From Fundidesulfovibrio putealis DSM 16056 (GTDB lineage Bacteria > Desulfobacterota > Desulfovibrionia > Desulfovibrionales > Desulfovibrionaceae), in the NCBI RefSeq assembly GCF_000429325.1, contig NZ_KE386885.1:461958-525957 (forward strand): a stretch of 64,000 nt of DNA, written 5' to 3'. Shown piece after piece: positions 45,143 to 53,836 of the stretch. A program made the translations under genes and the position numbers. Each line of letters begins with the position of its first letter. Position 1 is the first letter of the stretch. The notes under the pieces are model-generated. The model had not been told where the DNA came from. It searched no databases and saw only the letters and a program-made list of their open reading frames with translations.

Positions 45143-45715
45143 TTAGAAGAAAACGCCGTCGTCTTTGAACCAGAGTTGGGCCCATTTCCCTTGAAGAACG
45201 ACGACCAGTGGAATGTCGGCGTCTTTGTCCAGATCACCGGGACCAATGCAGGACAGATCAAGGGCATACTGCATCCCGACCTCAGTCCATCCCTGGCCCC
45301 GGGCACCTATATGGAAGAGCTTCCGCTTATGCTGGCCGTCTTGAGAATAGACGGTGACCATGCTTTGCGGTTGGGAAACCCTGGGGTAGAAAATCATCTG
45401 CGATCGATCCTTGCAGACAGTCAGGAAAATGTATGCGTTTTTTTCAGGATCGGCTGCGGTGTACATTTTCCATCCCTCGATATCCGTTGGCTCGACTTTG
45501 ACATTGTAAAACTTTGCATGCTCTATGCGTTGACGGACGTTGGTGCACGAGAAAAAGTATGATTTCTGCAAGCATTGGTTCGTGGGGGCAAACGCTCTCA
45601 GGCCGCACCGGAGGCTGGGGGCCATGGCGTTAAAGGCCAACGAAAGTAGGATTGCCGTTGCAATAATGATGATAGTCGATCCGCGAATGCTGCGTTTGAG
45701 CATATTTACGGTCAC
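45143..45715 (-). CDS. Single-pass membrane protein with YPR-type C-terminal domain
   Basis: 190 residues. One span at 12-30 (GSTIIIIATAILLSLAF), then an outer segment FFSCTNVRQ and the domain 81-190: GWKMYTAADPE, VCKDRSQMIFYPRV, YSQDGQHKRKLF, GWTEVGMQYALDL, LQGKWAQLWF. The same ordered blocks occur at the C-terminus of the SGNH hydrolase (2.7-4.1 kb), the frameshifted 24.2 kb gene and the 49.3 kb protein. The strand-rich look suggests a beta-sandwich, perhaps glycan-binding (inference). It starts with GTG at the last base of the upstream stop region; an ATG lies 12 nt further in. Confidence 0.75.
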   Translation of the reverse strand: MTVNMLKRSIRGSTIIIIATAILLSLAFNAMAPSLRCGLRAFAPTNQCLQKSYFFSCTNVRQRIEHAKFYNVKVEPTDIEGWKMYTAADPEKNAYIFLTVCKDRSQMIFYPRVSQPQSMVTVYSQDGQHKRKLFHIGARGQGWTEVGMQYALDLSCIGPGDLDKDADIPLVVVLQGKWAQLWFKDDGVFF

Positions 45716-47539
45716 TTATGGACGGAGAGAGAGGGTGATATCGTCATCGTTGTACATGATGCCGTCAACTCCGGCGGATCGAATGGATTCCGCATTTTCG
45801 TCCAGGCCGTACGGGCTTCCCCATGGATCGTGGATCAGGCGTGTTTCCAGGACAAGCCGGCCGTCTTCATTGAATGGAGACTGTCCTGCTGCGGCCATCC
45901 AGATGGCGACAAGGGCTTTTCTCCAGTTTGCGTAGCAGACATCGTCCTCATTGTCGTTCCGCGAATTGTTCAGGCTGCGGCATGGGCATTCCGAACAACT
46001 GTTTCCTGTGATGGAGGGCAGTGGCAGTCCAGTTTTTATTTTCGCTATTTGAACGATCTGTGAGAGAAATACTAGGTCCTTTTTGGCCGTTCCTATGTTG
46101 ATTTGCGTCAAGTGTCTCTCTGCAAGGAGTAGTCCGGTGATCAAGATGGCGGCAAGAATGGTGGCAGGTAGGCGATGCGCGTATATATATTTTAAAAGAT
46201 GAAGCCCGAGTGCTATTGTGCGTTTGTATGTCAGGATGATGATGTTGAATGACAGGAATAAGAAGCCACAGACTAATGCCATCCGTCCGGCAAGGATGTA
46301 ATTGGGATGGGGGATGGTTAATGTCGGGGGAATGCTGGCGATGATAAGCATCCATATGGGAAAGAAAGACTTGAGAAACGAATAGTATTTCCCCCGGGAA
46401 AAATAAAAATGAGTGAGCGATAAGGCCAGGAAAAATACAACCAGCTTGACTCCTCCCATCGTCTCTATCGCCTCGACATGTTTGCGAAATGTTGTTTTGA
46501 AGAAAAACGCTGGATCGTTAGTCAGGATCCTTAGATACAAAATGCGGATGGTGGGCATGTACTTTTCGCTTGCAAAGGTGGCCTGAGGGTCCTCTTGCAA
46601 CGCGTGCTCAGCGCCAACGGAATCGTCATATTTGATGCCATATTTGTTCGGGTAATGTCCAAGTCCGATGTAGAGGGAGTGCCACATTCCGTGAACGCCC
46701 TGGGCAATGGCATGATTCGTACCGGTGACAACTTGGTGAAGACGCAGTATTTCCCGGAAGGTGAAGGATGGAATTGTAGTTGCAGAAAAGAAAATTAGAG
46801 AGAATACAAGCATTCTGAAAGACGGTTTGACAGGGCTTGTGGCATTATTGGGTGTTTTATTTATATAAAAGTGCAGAATCCTGAACCCTTCGAATAAGAT
46901 GATCAGGGCAATGGCACCTTGGGCCACCAGTGCCGCATCCTGCCGCAATAACCCAAGTGTTCCCGTCATCAGTCCAAGAAAAACCGTGAGAAGTGGAAGA
47001 GAGCGTTTTCGTAGTTTATCCTCAAACCAGAGGGAAGCAACCGAAATATAGGTGATGATAACTGCCAGCGCAGGAACCCAATAGCATAAGTATGACCAGT
47101 ATCCGTAGAGATTTTGCCATAAAACTGGCCCCAATGTGAATGATGTGCATATGGAAATAAGCGTAAGCGCGACCAGGACTATCGAGTCTGAAGCTGCGCA
47201 ACAGGCAGCGAGTACAAGGGCGTAGAGTGCGAATTGGATATAGTATACGATGTGCCAGTCAGCTACGTAAGATGGATCGAAAAATGTTTTGACGATCCAA
47301 ATATACATGACTGCCAAGGCACCTAACCCGGGGTCGTCATAAAGGTCAGCATTGATGGAGGTGCCTTCACGCACCTGCATGAAGTGACCGGCGTTCATCA
47401 TGTCGATGAGCCGATACATATGGTTGAAGCGGGTGTTGTCAGAATATCCCGTAAGATGTGGATAATGTTGGAAAAGAGCAGTTAGAGCAATGATGGATAG
47501 GGTGAAATAGAGGAGAGATTTTGCAATGGGCTTGGTCAT
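45716..47539 (-). CDS. GT-C-like membrane protein fused to Cys-rich and GspG-like domain
   Basis: 607 residues from the ATG at 47539, which follows GGGGGT; the start at 47671 would add 44 unlikely residues. 10-12 spans follow a first outer loop with DNTRFNHMYRLIDMM and INADLYDDPGLGALAV. After the last span the chain ends with a 99-residue module (509-607): ITGNSCSECPC, VCYANWRKAL, DPWGSPYGLDEN, IRSAGVDGIMYNDDDITL. This matches block for block the outer part of the 34.7 kb protein and the C-terminus of pseudopilin GspG. The gene is A+T-richer than its neighbours, which hints at transfer. It is first in the 47.5-43 kb operon. Confidence 0.75.
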   Translation of the reverse strand: MTKPIAKSLLYFTLSIIALTALFQHYPHLTGYSDNTRFNHMYRLIDMMNAGHFMQVREGTSINADLYDDPGLGALAVMYIWIVKTFFDPSYVADWHIVYYIQFALYALVLAACCAASDSIVLVALTLISICTSFTLGPVLWQNLYGYWSYLCYWVPALAVIITYISVASLWFEDKLRKRSLPLLTVFLGLMTGTLGLLRQDAALVAQGAIALIILFEGFRILHFYINKTPNNATSPVKPSFRMLVFSLIFFSATTIPSFTFREILRLHQVVTGTNHAIAQGVHGMWHSLYIGLGHYPNKYGIKYDDSVGAEHALQEDPQATFASEKYMPTIRILYLRILTNDPAFFFKTTFRKHVEAIETMGGVKLVVFFLALSLTHFYFSRGKYYSFLKSFFPIWMLIIASIPPTLTIPHPNYILAGRMALVCGFLFLSFNIIILTYKRTIALGLHLLKYIYAHRLPATILAAILITGLLLAERHLTQINIGTAKKDLVFLSQIVQIAKIKTGLPLPSITGNSCSECPCRSLNNSRNDNEDDVCYANWRKALVAIWMAAAGQSPFNEDGRLVLETRLIHDPWGSPYGLDENAESIRSAGVDGIMYNDDDITLSLRP

Positions 47540-47830
47540 GAAACCCCCAGATAGCGAAAAAGCACGGCAAGGATATTTGAAAAGCACTTGTGCTGGGCCA
47601 TGTTTAGCGTGAAGTCGGCAGAGGCCAGATACGTCAAAGCAATTGACTGAATTTGATCTTGAATCATACATGTCAGAGAAAATATGATCCTGTCTCAGTA
47701 ATCAAGACCGGGATCAATCCGTCCCTGCCCCCCCGCCAACGGCATAAGGGTACAACTGGTACGTCTTATTAAGCCGATGGCCTGTCCGAAAACTGGATAC
47801 CACCTCTGGGCAAGCGTGAGCCTTTCCCCT

Positions 47831-48946
47831 TCACACCACTTTCAGTACCTGCTCCACCACGTAATCCACCTCTTCGTCGCGCATCTTGGGATAAAACGGC
47901 AACGAGATGGTGCTGTCACCGATCAACTCGGCGTTGGGAAAGTCGCCGCGTTTGTAGCCGAAGGTGTCCCTGAAGTAGGTGAGCAGGTGGATGGCCCGGA
48001 AGTTGACCGCTACCCCGACCCCTTGCTGCTGGAGTGAGTGCAGAACCTCGTCCCGCCGTTCCAGAGCCACCCAGACAGTATAAAGGTGGTGGCCGCTTTT
48101 GCCCACCACTGCGGGCCTTTGGATATGGGGGGTGGCGCCAAAGCCTCGCTCGTAGTGCTGGTAGAGTTCATGCCGACGGGTCCAACTGGCGTCCAGTCGG
48201 TCCAACTGGCTTACAAGCAGGGCAGAGTGGATGTCGTCCAGGTTGCACTTCCAGCCAAGCCGCAACATATCCCAGTGCTGGTATGCGCCGTGGTACCGGC
48301 TTGCGGCGTTCCTGGTCATTCCATGCAGGGAGACCATCTTGATTGCCTTGGCGAGGTCTTCGTTGCGCGTGGCCACTGCCCCGCCTTCCCCGCAGGCCAG
48401 GTTTTTTGTGGCGTAGAAGCTGTAGCAGGCTGCGTCGGAGAGGTGGCCTGGACGCACGCCGTCGCGTTCGCCCTCAATGCAGTGCGCGCAGTCCTCTACG
48501 ATGAACAGGCCGTGCTTGTCGGCGATGGCCCGCAGGGCCGTCATGTCGCACATGGTGCCGTACAGGTGCACGGGAATGATGGCCTTGGTCCGGGGGGTGA
48601 TGGCCGCTCCCACAGCGCCAGGGTCGATGCAGCCCGTAGCCGGGTCCACATCGACCAGCACGGGGGTCGCTCCGGCGTGCTGGGCGCTGGTGGCGGAAGC
48701 CAGGAAGGTCATGGCGCTGGTGATGACCTCGTCGCCCGGGCCGACGCCCAGAGCGGTTAGGGTCATGTGCATGGCCGCCGTACAGGAGTTGAGCGCCACT
48801 ACGTTCGCAAGTCCGGTGTAGGCCGCGAACTTGCCTTCGAATTCGGCTGTGACTGGACCGGTGCTCAGAAAGATTGAGTTCAGGACCTTTACCACGTTGG
48901 CGATGTCCGCCTCGTCCAGGCCGTGGCGGTAAAATTCGACTTTCAT
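47831..48946 (-). CDS. DegT/DnrJ/EryC1 sugar aminotransferase
   Basis: 371 residues from the ATG at 48946 (GAGGGG upstream). LNSCTAAMHMTLTALGVGPGDEVI (in parts), MTFLASATS, VHLYGTMCDM, VEDCAHCI and SFYATKNLACGEGGAV with the PLP lysine are all family blocks. It transfers an amino group to a keto-sugar nucleotide such as UDP-4-keto-6-deoxy-GlcNAc. It is separate from the aminotransferase fused to GT2 at 18.3 kb, so two different amino sugars could be made. Spacing to the next downstream gene is about 290 nt. Confidence 0.92.
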   Translation of the reverse strand: MKVEFYRHGLDEADIANVVKVLNSIFLSTGPVTAEFEGKFAAYTGLANVVALNSCTAAMHMTLTALGVGPGDEVITSAMTFLASATSAQHAGATPVLVDVDPATGCIDPGAVGAAITPRTKAIIPVHLYGTMCDMTALRAIADKHGLFIVEDCAHCIEGERDGVRPGHLSDAACYSFYATKNLACGEGGAVATRNEDLAKAIKMVSLHGMTRNAASRYHGAYQHWDMLRLGWKCNLDDIHSALLVSQLDRLDASWTRRHELYQHYERGFGATPHIQRPAVVGKSGHHLYTVWVALERRDEVLHSLQQQGVGVAVNFRAIHLLTYFRDTFGYKRGDFPNAELIGDSTISLPFYPKMRDEEVDYVVEQVLKVV

Positions 48947-49276
48947 GATCCCCTCGCGGAATGCCCATGCTCCAGTACACGGCGGGACGCCCGTGAACCA
49001 GCAGGCAATTGGCGCGTTCTTGTCAGATAGCTTACGGGAAGTCCAGGCCGACATTGTTGCCTGCGATGCTTGTCCGGCGTCCGATTACGGAGTTGCGCAC
49101 CTTACAGACACTCGTGAAGGCATCTCCCCTCACCCTGGCGAGAAACGGTACTCAGCACTTGAGAAAGGGAGCACTTCCCCGTAGGCAATTTGTGGTGTTT
49201 GCTTCGGCACTCACCAGTCTGCAACCTCTTCCCGCCGCAGTGGCCTGCGGACATCCATTCCAGGCAAAACAAGACC
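48947..49276. other. Divergent intergenic region
   Basis: This 330-nt region lies between the aminotransferase gene (- strand) and the GT39-like gene (+ strand). It must hold promoters for both. I see no clear near-consensus boxes, and no gene is supported. Confidence 0.45.
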
Positions 49277-52267
49277 GTGAAACCGCTTTCAGAAAAAACT
49301 GCCGACATTCTCCTTCTCTTGGTGATCACGGCTCTTGCGGCTTGGTTGCGACTCGCGCATTCCGGCCAGGCCTCACTGTGGTGGGACGAGTTCATAACCC
49401 TGGGCGCATCCTTGCGTCCGCTTGGCGAAAGCCTGCTCGTCCTGAAGAACTTCGGTCCCTCGGACGTCATCGTGGAGATGTTCCCCCCCCTGCACCACAT
49501 CATTACGCATGCCCTTTTGCTCGCTGGCGGCTCTGATGCGGTCCTGCGCCTGCCCGGCCTGCTCGCCGGAGTGGCCACCGTTCCGGCGCTCTACGTTCTG
49601 GCCAGGGGTCCGCTCGGAAGGCTGAGTGCGCTGGCGTGCGCCTTGCTCCTGGCCCTGTCGGTCTACCATATTCACTACAGCAGAGAGCTCCGGCCGTACG
49701 CCCTGTTCATGCTGGAGAACATCCTGGCCCTTCACGTGTTGCGCTTGGTGCTGATGCAGGCCCGGATACGAATGGCTCTCGTGTATGGCGGTCTGGTTGC
49801 CGCCATGTTCTACACGTCGTACATGGCCACAATTCTTGTGTCGGCGCAGATGCTGTTTGCGGCCGGGTTTCTCGCCATGCGTTCAGTTTGTGACAGGACG
49901 AAGCGCGGAGAGTCCCTCAGAATCGCAGGGTGGCTTGCCCTTGCGCTAGGCTGCGCTGTCATGGCGTATCTACCCTGGGCATCCTCGCAGGCCGTGCTGT
50001 TCAAGGCGTTGCAAGCCCCTTCTCAGTCGCAGACAATTCCCTTCTCGTTCGTCGCAGGGACACTCAAGGAATTCGCCTCGTTCGCCTACCGTGGCGACTT
50101 CCCGGCGGGTTGGCTACTGGCTGGGCTTGGGGTGTCGGGATTTGCAGTGGCTGTAGTACGCCAGGGTCCAGCTTTTCCTCTCATGATGGCGCTCTGGGGC
50201 TTCATGCCTGTAGCCGCGATCGTGTTGGCCCAGACCCGGATGGACCTGAGTTCCCGCTATGTCTTTCCTGTGTTCATGTTTCTTGTTCTTTTTGGCGGGC
50301 ATTTTCTCGCTGAATGCATCGTCATGTTGGGGCGGTGCATCTTTGGCGCGGGACCTGCCATCTTCGCAGCCCGGGCAGTGGTTGCAGGCGTGGTTTGCGT
50401 GCTCGTGAGCGCTCCGAATCTTGAGAGCTTGGGCGAGTATTATTCCCGCGAGTCTTCCAGCTACAAACAGCTCATGTCGTACCTGATGGAGAACAGAAAC
50501 AATATGGACGTTCTCCTGTTCGCCCATCCTCGTCAGTTGAAGCTGATCGCTGGATGGTATGCAGGCGAAACGTTTTCCGATGTTCGACAGATCTCCGGCG
50601 CAGGATATTTTCGGGCCTTCATGATATCCCCCCGTTCCGTCAACGTGGCCGGTTTGCAGGGGGCGGTCAGCCGGGGTCGCATTGTGGACACCGAGATCGT
50701 TTCCCTGGGGGTGGCCCGCGCAGGCGTGGTCCCCATCGCCCCTGACGATTCGGGATCATTCGTCTACGGCGACGATTTTACGACCATGCGTTTTCTGGAA
50801 GACGTTCACGAGAGCCATAATGTGGGGCTTTCATTGGAGCATAAGGTACTCACGCCGTACGATGCCGGCCGTAGCGGGTGGTGCGAGTATCTCTTTCGCT
50901 CCTTGAATCAAAACACCGTGTCTTCGGCGCAGCTGACCCTTGATTTGGCGCTTGTCCTCAATGCGGGAGAAGACTCCGACGCAGTGGTCAGAATTGGAGT
51001 CGCTGCCGGTTCGGGTGAAATCAAAACTGTACGTGAAGCGTCCATTCATGATTTCAAGGATGAATCGGGTCGTCTTCTGCCTGCAGACCAGCTTAAGGTC
51101 CGTCATGCGAAAATTGAGATGGATCTTACAGGGCATCTTGCGGGTGCGGAGGATGTGCGTCTCCGCATCGACTTCGGTCCAAGCATGCGCGCGGGCGCAA
51201 TCGAGATAAGCGGGATGCAGATGCGCCTGGTCCAGGCCGGGCCCGCGCATTCCAAAGTGCGGGGTCTCTCGGAAACCTTGTCCCGCATTCCCCTGGCGGC
51301 GTGGACGCCTGGGCGCCAACTGGTGCTCTCCAACGCGTTATATGCGTTCAGTGTGGACGGAGTGGTCACTGCGGGCGACGTTGGCACGCCCCAGGAGCGC
51401 GCATCATTCATGCGCGAAAATCCCAACGCAACGCCTGTACGAGTTCTTCGCTATCCGGACGGCAACCCTGGCGTGGAGTTGTATGATCCGGCACTGGCGA
51501 ACCCGTATGTACGGGTTCGTCCCTCTCATGGCTCAACATTGGAGTCCGTGCCTGACGCCGCACGCAGTATACGAACCCTGAGGCTGTCGGGGGTCATGGA
51601 CAACCCGCAGGTTGAACTCGGAAAATCCCGGCTGGTCGTTCCGGTTTCGAGCAAATCTCCCGGTGTGTTCACCATGACGGACGCAGGGGAGGCGGAGTTA
51701 ACCCTGACTCCACTGTTCACCCGGCAGGAGTTCGACGCAGCCAAGGTTGAGAGCCTCTCCGGAGCAAGGAAAATACCCGACGAGGACTGCATCACGTGCG
51801 ACTCTCCAAGGCCTTGCTCAGTCACATACGGGGCCAGCTTGGGCTTTCCGGTCCGCTTCGTACGGGTGTTGGCGTATCCTCGAGTGGTGAGCGCGCCGGA
51901 TGGCAGGAACACGGTCCGGACTCTTCTTTCGACAAACGGGACCGACTGGCGTGAGATCAACATCTACAGGGGGGAGGCCTCAGGGCGTTGGGAAGGGCTC
52001 AAGATCCCGCAGTATACGATGGTTGGCCTGGATCAACCGGCATCCAGGGTTTTGATCCGCTTCGAACTGTCCGGGCAGGATGCACAACTCTGGTCGGCTC
52101 ATGACGCCGCGATGCGGCTTGATTTTCGGCTTTCAAGTCCGCAAAGCCTGTTCGTAGCCGTTGAATCCTGGCCGACGAATCTGAACATATCCAATCCGGA
52201 ACCGTTGGACGTCATGCTTCTCAGGGAACGGTTGCAGTTCCCTGATTCGCTCAAAAGAACCCGCTGA
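49277..52267 (+). CDS. GT39/ArnT-like glycosyltransferase with large extracytoplasmic part and YPR-type domain
   Basis: 996 residues from a GTG at 49277, chosen because it leads directly into the basic segment and first span; 49190 is the longer alternative. RLAHSGQASLWWDEFITLG has the WxDE of the PMT_2/ArnT fold, and YHIHYSRELRPYALFM is the later signature. About 11 spans end near residue 385. An outer region of roughly 600 residues follows, with several beta-rich segments. The last 130 residues contain a Cys-rich start (DEDCITCDSPRPC) and the blocks VLAYPRVV, GRWEGLKIPQYT and GQDAQLW shared with the YPR module. Its stop abuts the opposing permease stop with no spacer. Confidence 0.82.
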   Translation: MKPLSEKTADILLLLVITALAAWLRLAHSGQASLWWDEFITLGASLRPLGESLLVLKNFGPSDVIVEMFPPLHHIITHALLLAGGSDAVLRLPGLLAGVATVPALYVLARGPLGRLSALACALLLALSVYHIHYSRELRPYALFMLENILALHVLRLVLMQARIRMALVYGGLVAAMFYTSYMATILVSAQMLFAAGFLAMRSVCDRTKRGESLRIAGWLALALGCAVMAYLPWASSQAVLFKALQAPSQSQTIPFSFVAGTLKEFASFAYRGDFPAGWLLAGLGVSGFAVAVVRQGPAFPLMMALWGFMPVAAIVLAQTRMDLSSRYVFPVFMFLVLFGGHFLAECIVMLGRCIFGAGPAIFAARAVVAGVVCVLVSAPNLESLGEYYSRESSSYKQLMSYLMENRNNMDVLLFAHPRQLKLIAGWYAGETFSDVRQISGAGYFRAFMISPRSVNVAGLQGAVSRGRIVDTEIVSLGVARAGVVPIAPDDSGSFVYGDDFTTMRFLEDVHESHNVGLSLEHKVLTPYDAGRSGWCEYLFRSLNQNTVSSAQLTLDLALVLNAGEDSDAVVRIGVAAGSGEIKTVREASIHDFKDESGRLLPADQLKVRHAKIEMDLTGHLAGAEDVRLRIDFGPSMRAGAIEISGMQMRLVQAGPAHSKVRGLSETLSRIPLAAWTPGRQLVLSNALYAFSVDGVVTAGDVGTPQERASFMRENPNATPVRVLRYPDGNPGVELYDPALANPYVRVRPSHGSTLESVPDAARSIRTLRLSGVMDNPQVELGKSRLVVPVSSKSPGVFTMTDAGEAELTLTPLFTRQEFDAAKVESLSGARKIPDEDCITCDSPRPCSVTYGASLGFPVRFVRVLAYPRVVSAPDGRNTVRTLLSTNGTDWREINIYRGEASGRWEGLKIPQYTMVGLDQPASRVLIRFELSGQDAQLWSAHDAAMRLDFRLSSPQSLFVAVESWPTNLNISNPEPLDVMLLRERLQFPDSLKRTR

Positions 52268-52963
52268 TTACCGCCCCCTGGCCTGATAGCGGTTGATCTT
52301 GGTCTCCAGTCGGCGCGACAGCTCGGTCAGCACGAAGCAGACCAGGAAGTACAGGGCGGCCACGGTGATGAAGATCTCGAAGGGAGCCTTCATGGTGCGG
52401 CTGTTGACCTGGGTGGCGGTCTTGGTGAGCTCGCTCACGCCGATGATGTAGGCCAGGGAGGTGTCCTTGGTGAGCGAGACGAACTGGTTCACGAAGGAGG
52501 GGATCATGTTGAAGAGCGCCTGGGGCAGGATGATGTAGATCATGGTCTGCACGTGCGAGAGTCCGGAGCCGCGCGCGGCCTCCATCTGGCCCTTGGGCAG
52601 CGAGAGTACGCCCGCGCGCACGATCTCCGCGATGTAGGCGCTGGTGAACACGATGAGCGCGATGATGGCAGACTGCCAGTCCGGCAGGCTCTTGCCCATG
52701 ATCACCGGGGCCAGGAAGTAGAACCAGAAGATGACCATGAGCAGCGGCGTGCCTCGGATGATCTCGATGTAGACCATGGCCGGGGCGCGCAACCACACGC
52801 GCTTGGAGAGCCTGCACACGCCGATCAGCAGGCCAAGCCAGAACGCCCCGAAGATGCCGCCTAGGGCCATGAGGATGGACATGGCCAATCCGCCCAGCGG
52901 GCCTTTGGGGTAGGCTCCCCAGAGAAAATAGTCGAAATTGTTCCAGACAACGTCCCAATGCAT
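52268..52963 (-). CDS. Polar amino-acid ABC transporter permease (HisMQ type)
   Basis: 231 residues with five or six spans. VYIEIIRGTPLLMVIFWFYF is the conserved permease entry block, and EAARGSGLSHVQTMIYIILPQAL is the EAA loop that docks on the ATPase. Together with the second permease it forms the channel of a glutamate/glutamine-type importer. It is the last gene of the four-gene - strand operon, 7 nt after the sister permease. Confidence 0.92.
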   Translation of the reverse strand: MHWDVVWNNFDYFLWGAYPKGPLGGLAMSILMALGGIFGAFWLGLLIGVCRLSKRVWLRAPAMVYIEIIRGTPLLMVIFWFYFLAPVIMGKSLPDWQSAIIALIVFTSAYIAEIVRAGVLSLPKGQMEAARGSGLSHVQTMIYIILPQALFNMIPSFVNQFVSLTKDTSLAYIIGVSELTKTATQVNSRTMKAPFEIFITVAALYFLVCFVLTELSRRLETKINRYQARGR

Positions 52964-52970
52964 GGCCGCG

Positions 52971-53669
52971 CTACCTCGCCGCGCGCAGCACGCGCATGTT
53001 GTACTGTTGAATGGAGAAGGAGACCACCAGCGAGATGGACAGATAGATGAGCGTGGCCACGGTGAAGGCTTCCAGGCCGTGGAAGGTGTGCGCCTCGATC
53101 TGGCGGGCCATGTAGGTCAGATCCGCCACGCCGATGGTCATGACCAGCGAGGAGTTCTTGATGAGGTTCAAGAACTGCGAAATGAGCGGCGGAATGATGA
53201 TCCTGAACGCCTGGGGCAGGATGACGTAGCCCATGGCCTGCATGAAGGACAACCCGCAGGCGCGCGAGGCCTCCAACTGGGTCTTGGGGATGGCGAAGAT
53301 GCCCGAGCGCAGGTCTTCGGCGATGAAGGCCCCGGTGTAGAAGGTCAGGGCGATGACGCCGCAGGCGAACTCCTGGTTCACGGTGTTGAGCCAGGCGTTC
53401 ACGGAATCCGGCAGGACGGTGTAGGAACCGAAATACCAGAAGAAAATCTGCACCAGAAGCGGCGTGTTGCGGAAGAACTCAATGTAGGTCCACGCGATCC
53501 ATTCCAGCGGCTTCAACTTGGACAGGCGCATGATGCACGCCAGGGTGCCGAGCACCAGGGCCAAGCCGATGGAGATTCCGGAAATCTGGAGGGTGGTGAT
53601 GAGGCCGTCGACGATCCAGTCGCCGTACTGGCCGGAAACCACGAGTTCCCAGTCGAACTGATAGGCCAA
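52971..53669 (-). CDS. Polar amino-acid ABC transporter permease (HisMQ type)
   Basis: 232 residues. WTYIEFFRNTPLLVQIFFWYFG is the family entry block (20 or so residues, read as parts), and EASRACGLSFMQAMGYVILPQAF is the EAA loop. The four-residue shift between the two permeases fits a GltJ/GltK-like heterodimer. The gap of 167 nt to the binding-protein gene upstream contains a strong hairpin that may lower permease expression. Confidence 0.92.
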   Translation of the reverse strand: MAYQFDWELVVSGQYGDWIVDGLITTLQISGISIGLALVLGTLACIMRLSKLKPLEWIAWTYIEFFRNTPLLVQIFFWYFGSYTVLPDSVNAWLNTVNQEFACGVIALTFYTGAFIAEDLRSGIFAIPKTQLEASRACGLSFMQAMGYVILPQAFRIIIPPLISQFLNLIKNSSLVMTIGVADLTYMARQIEAHTFHGLEAFTVATLIYLSISLVVSFSIQQYNMRVLRAAR

Positions 53670-53697
53670 CGTGCTGCTCCGGTGAGGTTGTCGAAAA

Positions 53698-53723
53698 CCG
53701 GAGGGGCTTTAAGGCCCCTCCGG
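53698..53723 (-). terminator. Hairpin between binding-protein and permease genes
   Basis: Perfect 10-bp stem CCGGAGGGGC/GCCCCTCCGG with a 6-nt loop (53708-53713). In the - strand operon it lies after the binding-protein gene and before both permeases. It has no long T-run, so partial termination or mRNA stabilisation is likely. This would raise binding protein over permease. Confidence 0.75.
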
Positions 53724-53836
53724 CGATCATGCCGATTCCCGCGTTCCCGGCTTCCGGGGCGTTAGCACCCGGCGGGAAATGGGAACCTGTCGTTCATGCG
53801 CTCAAGGCGTTGTTACGCCGCCTGCGCCAGCAAATG

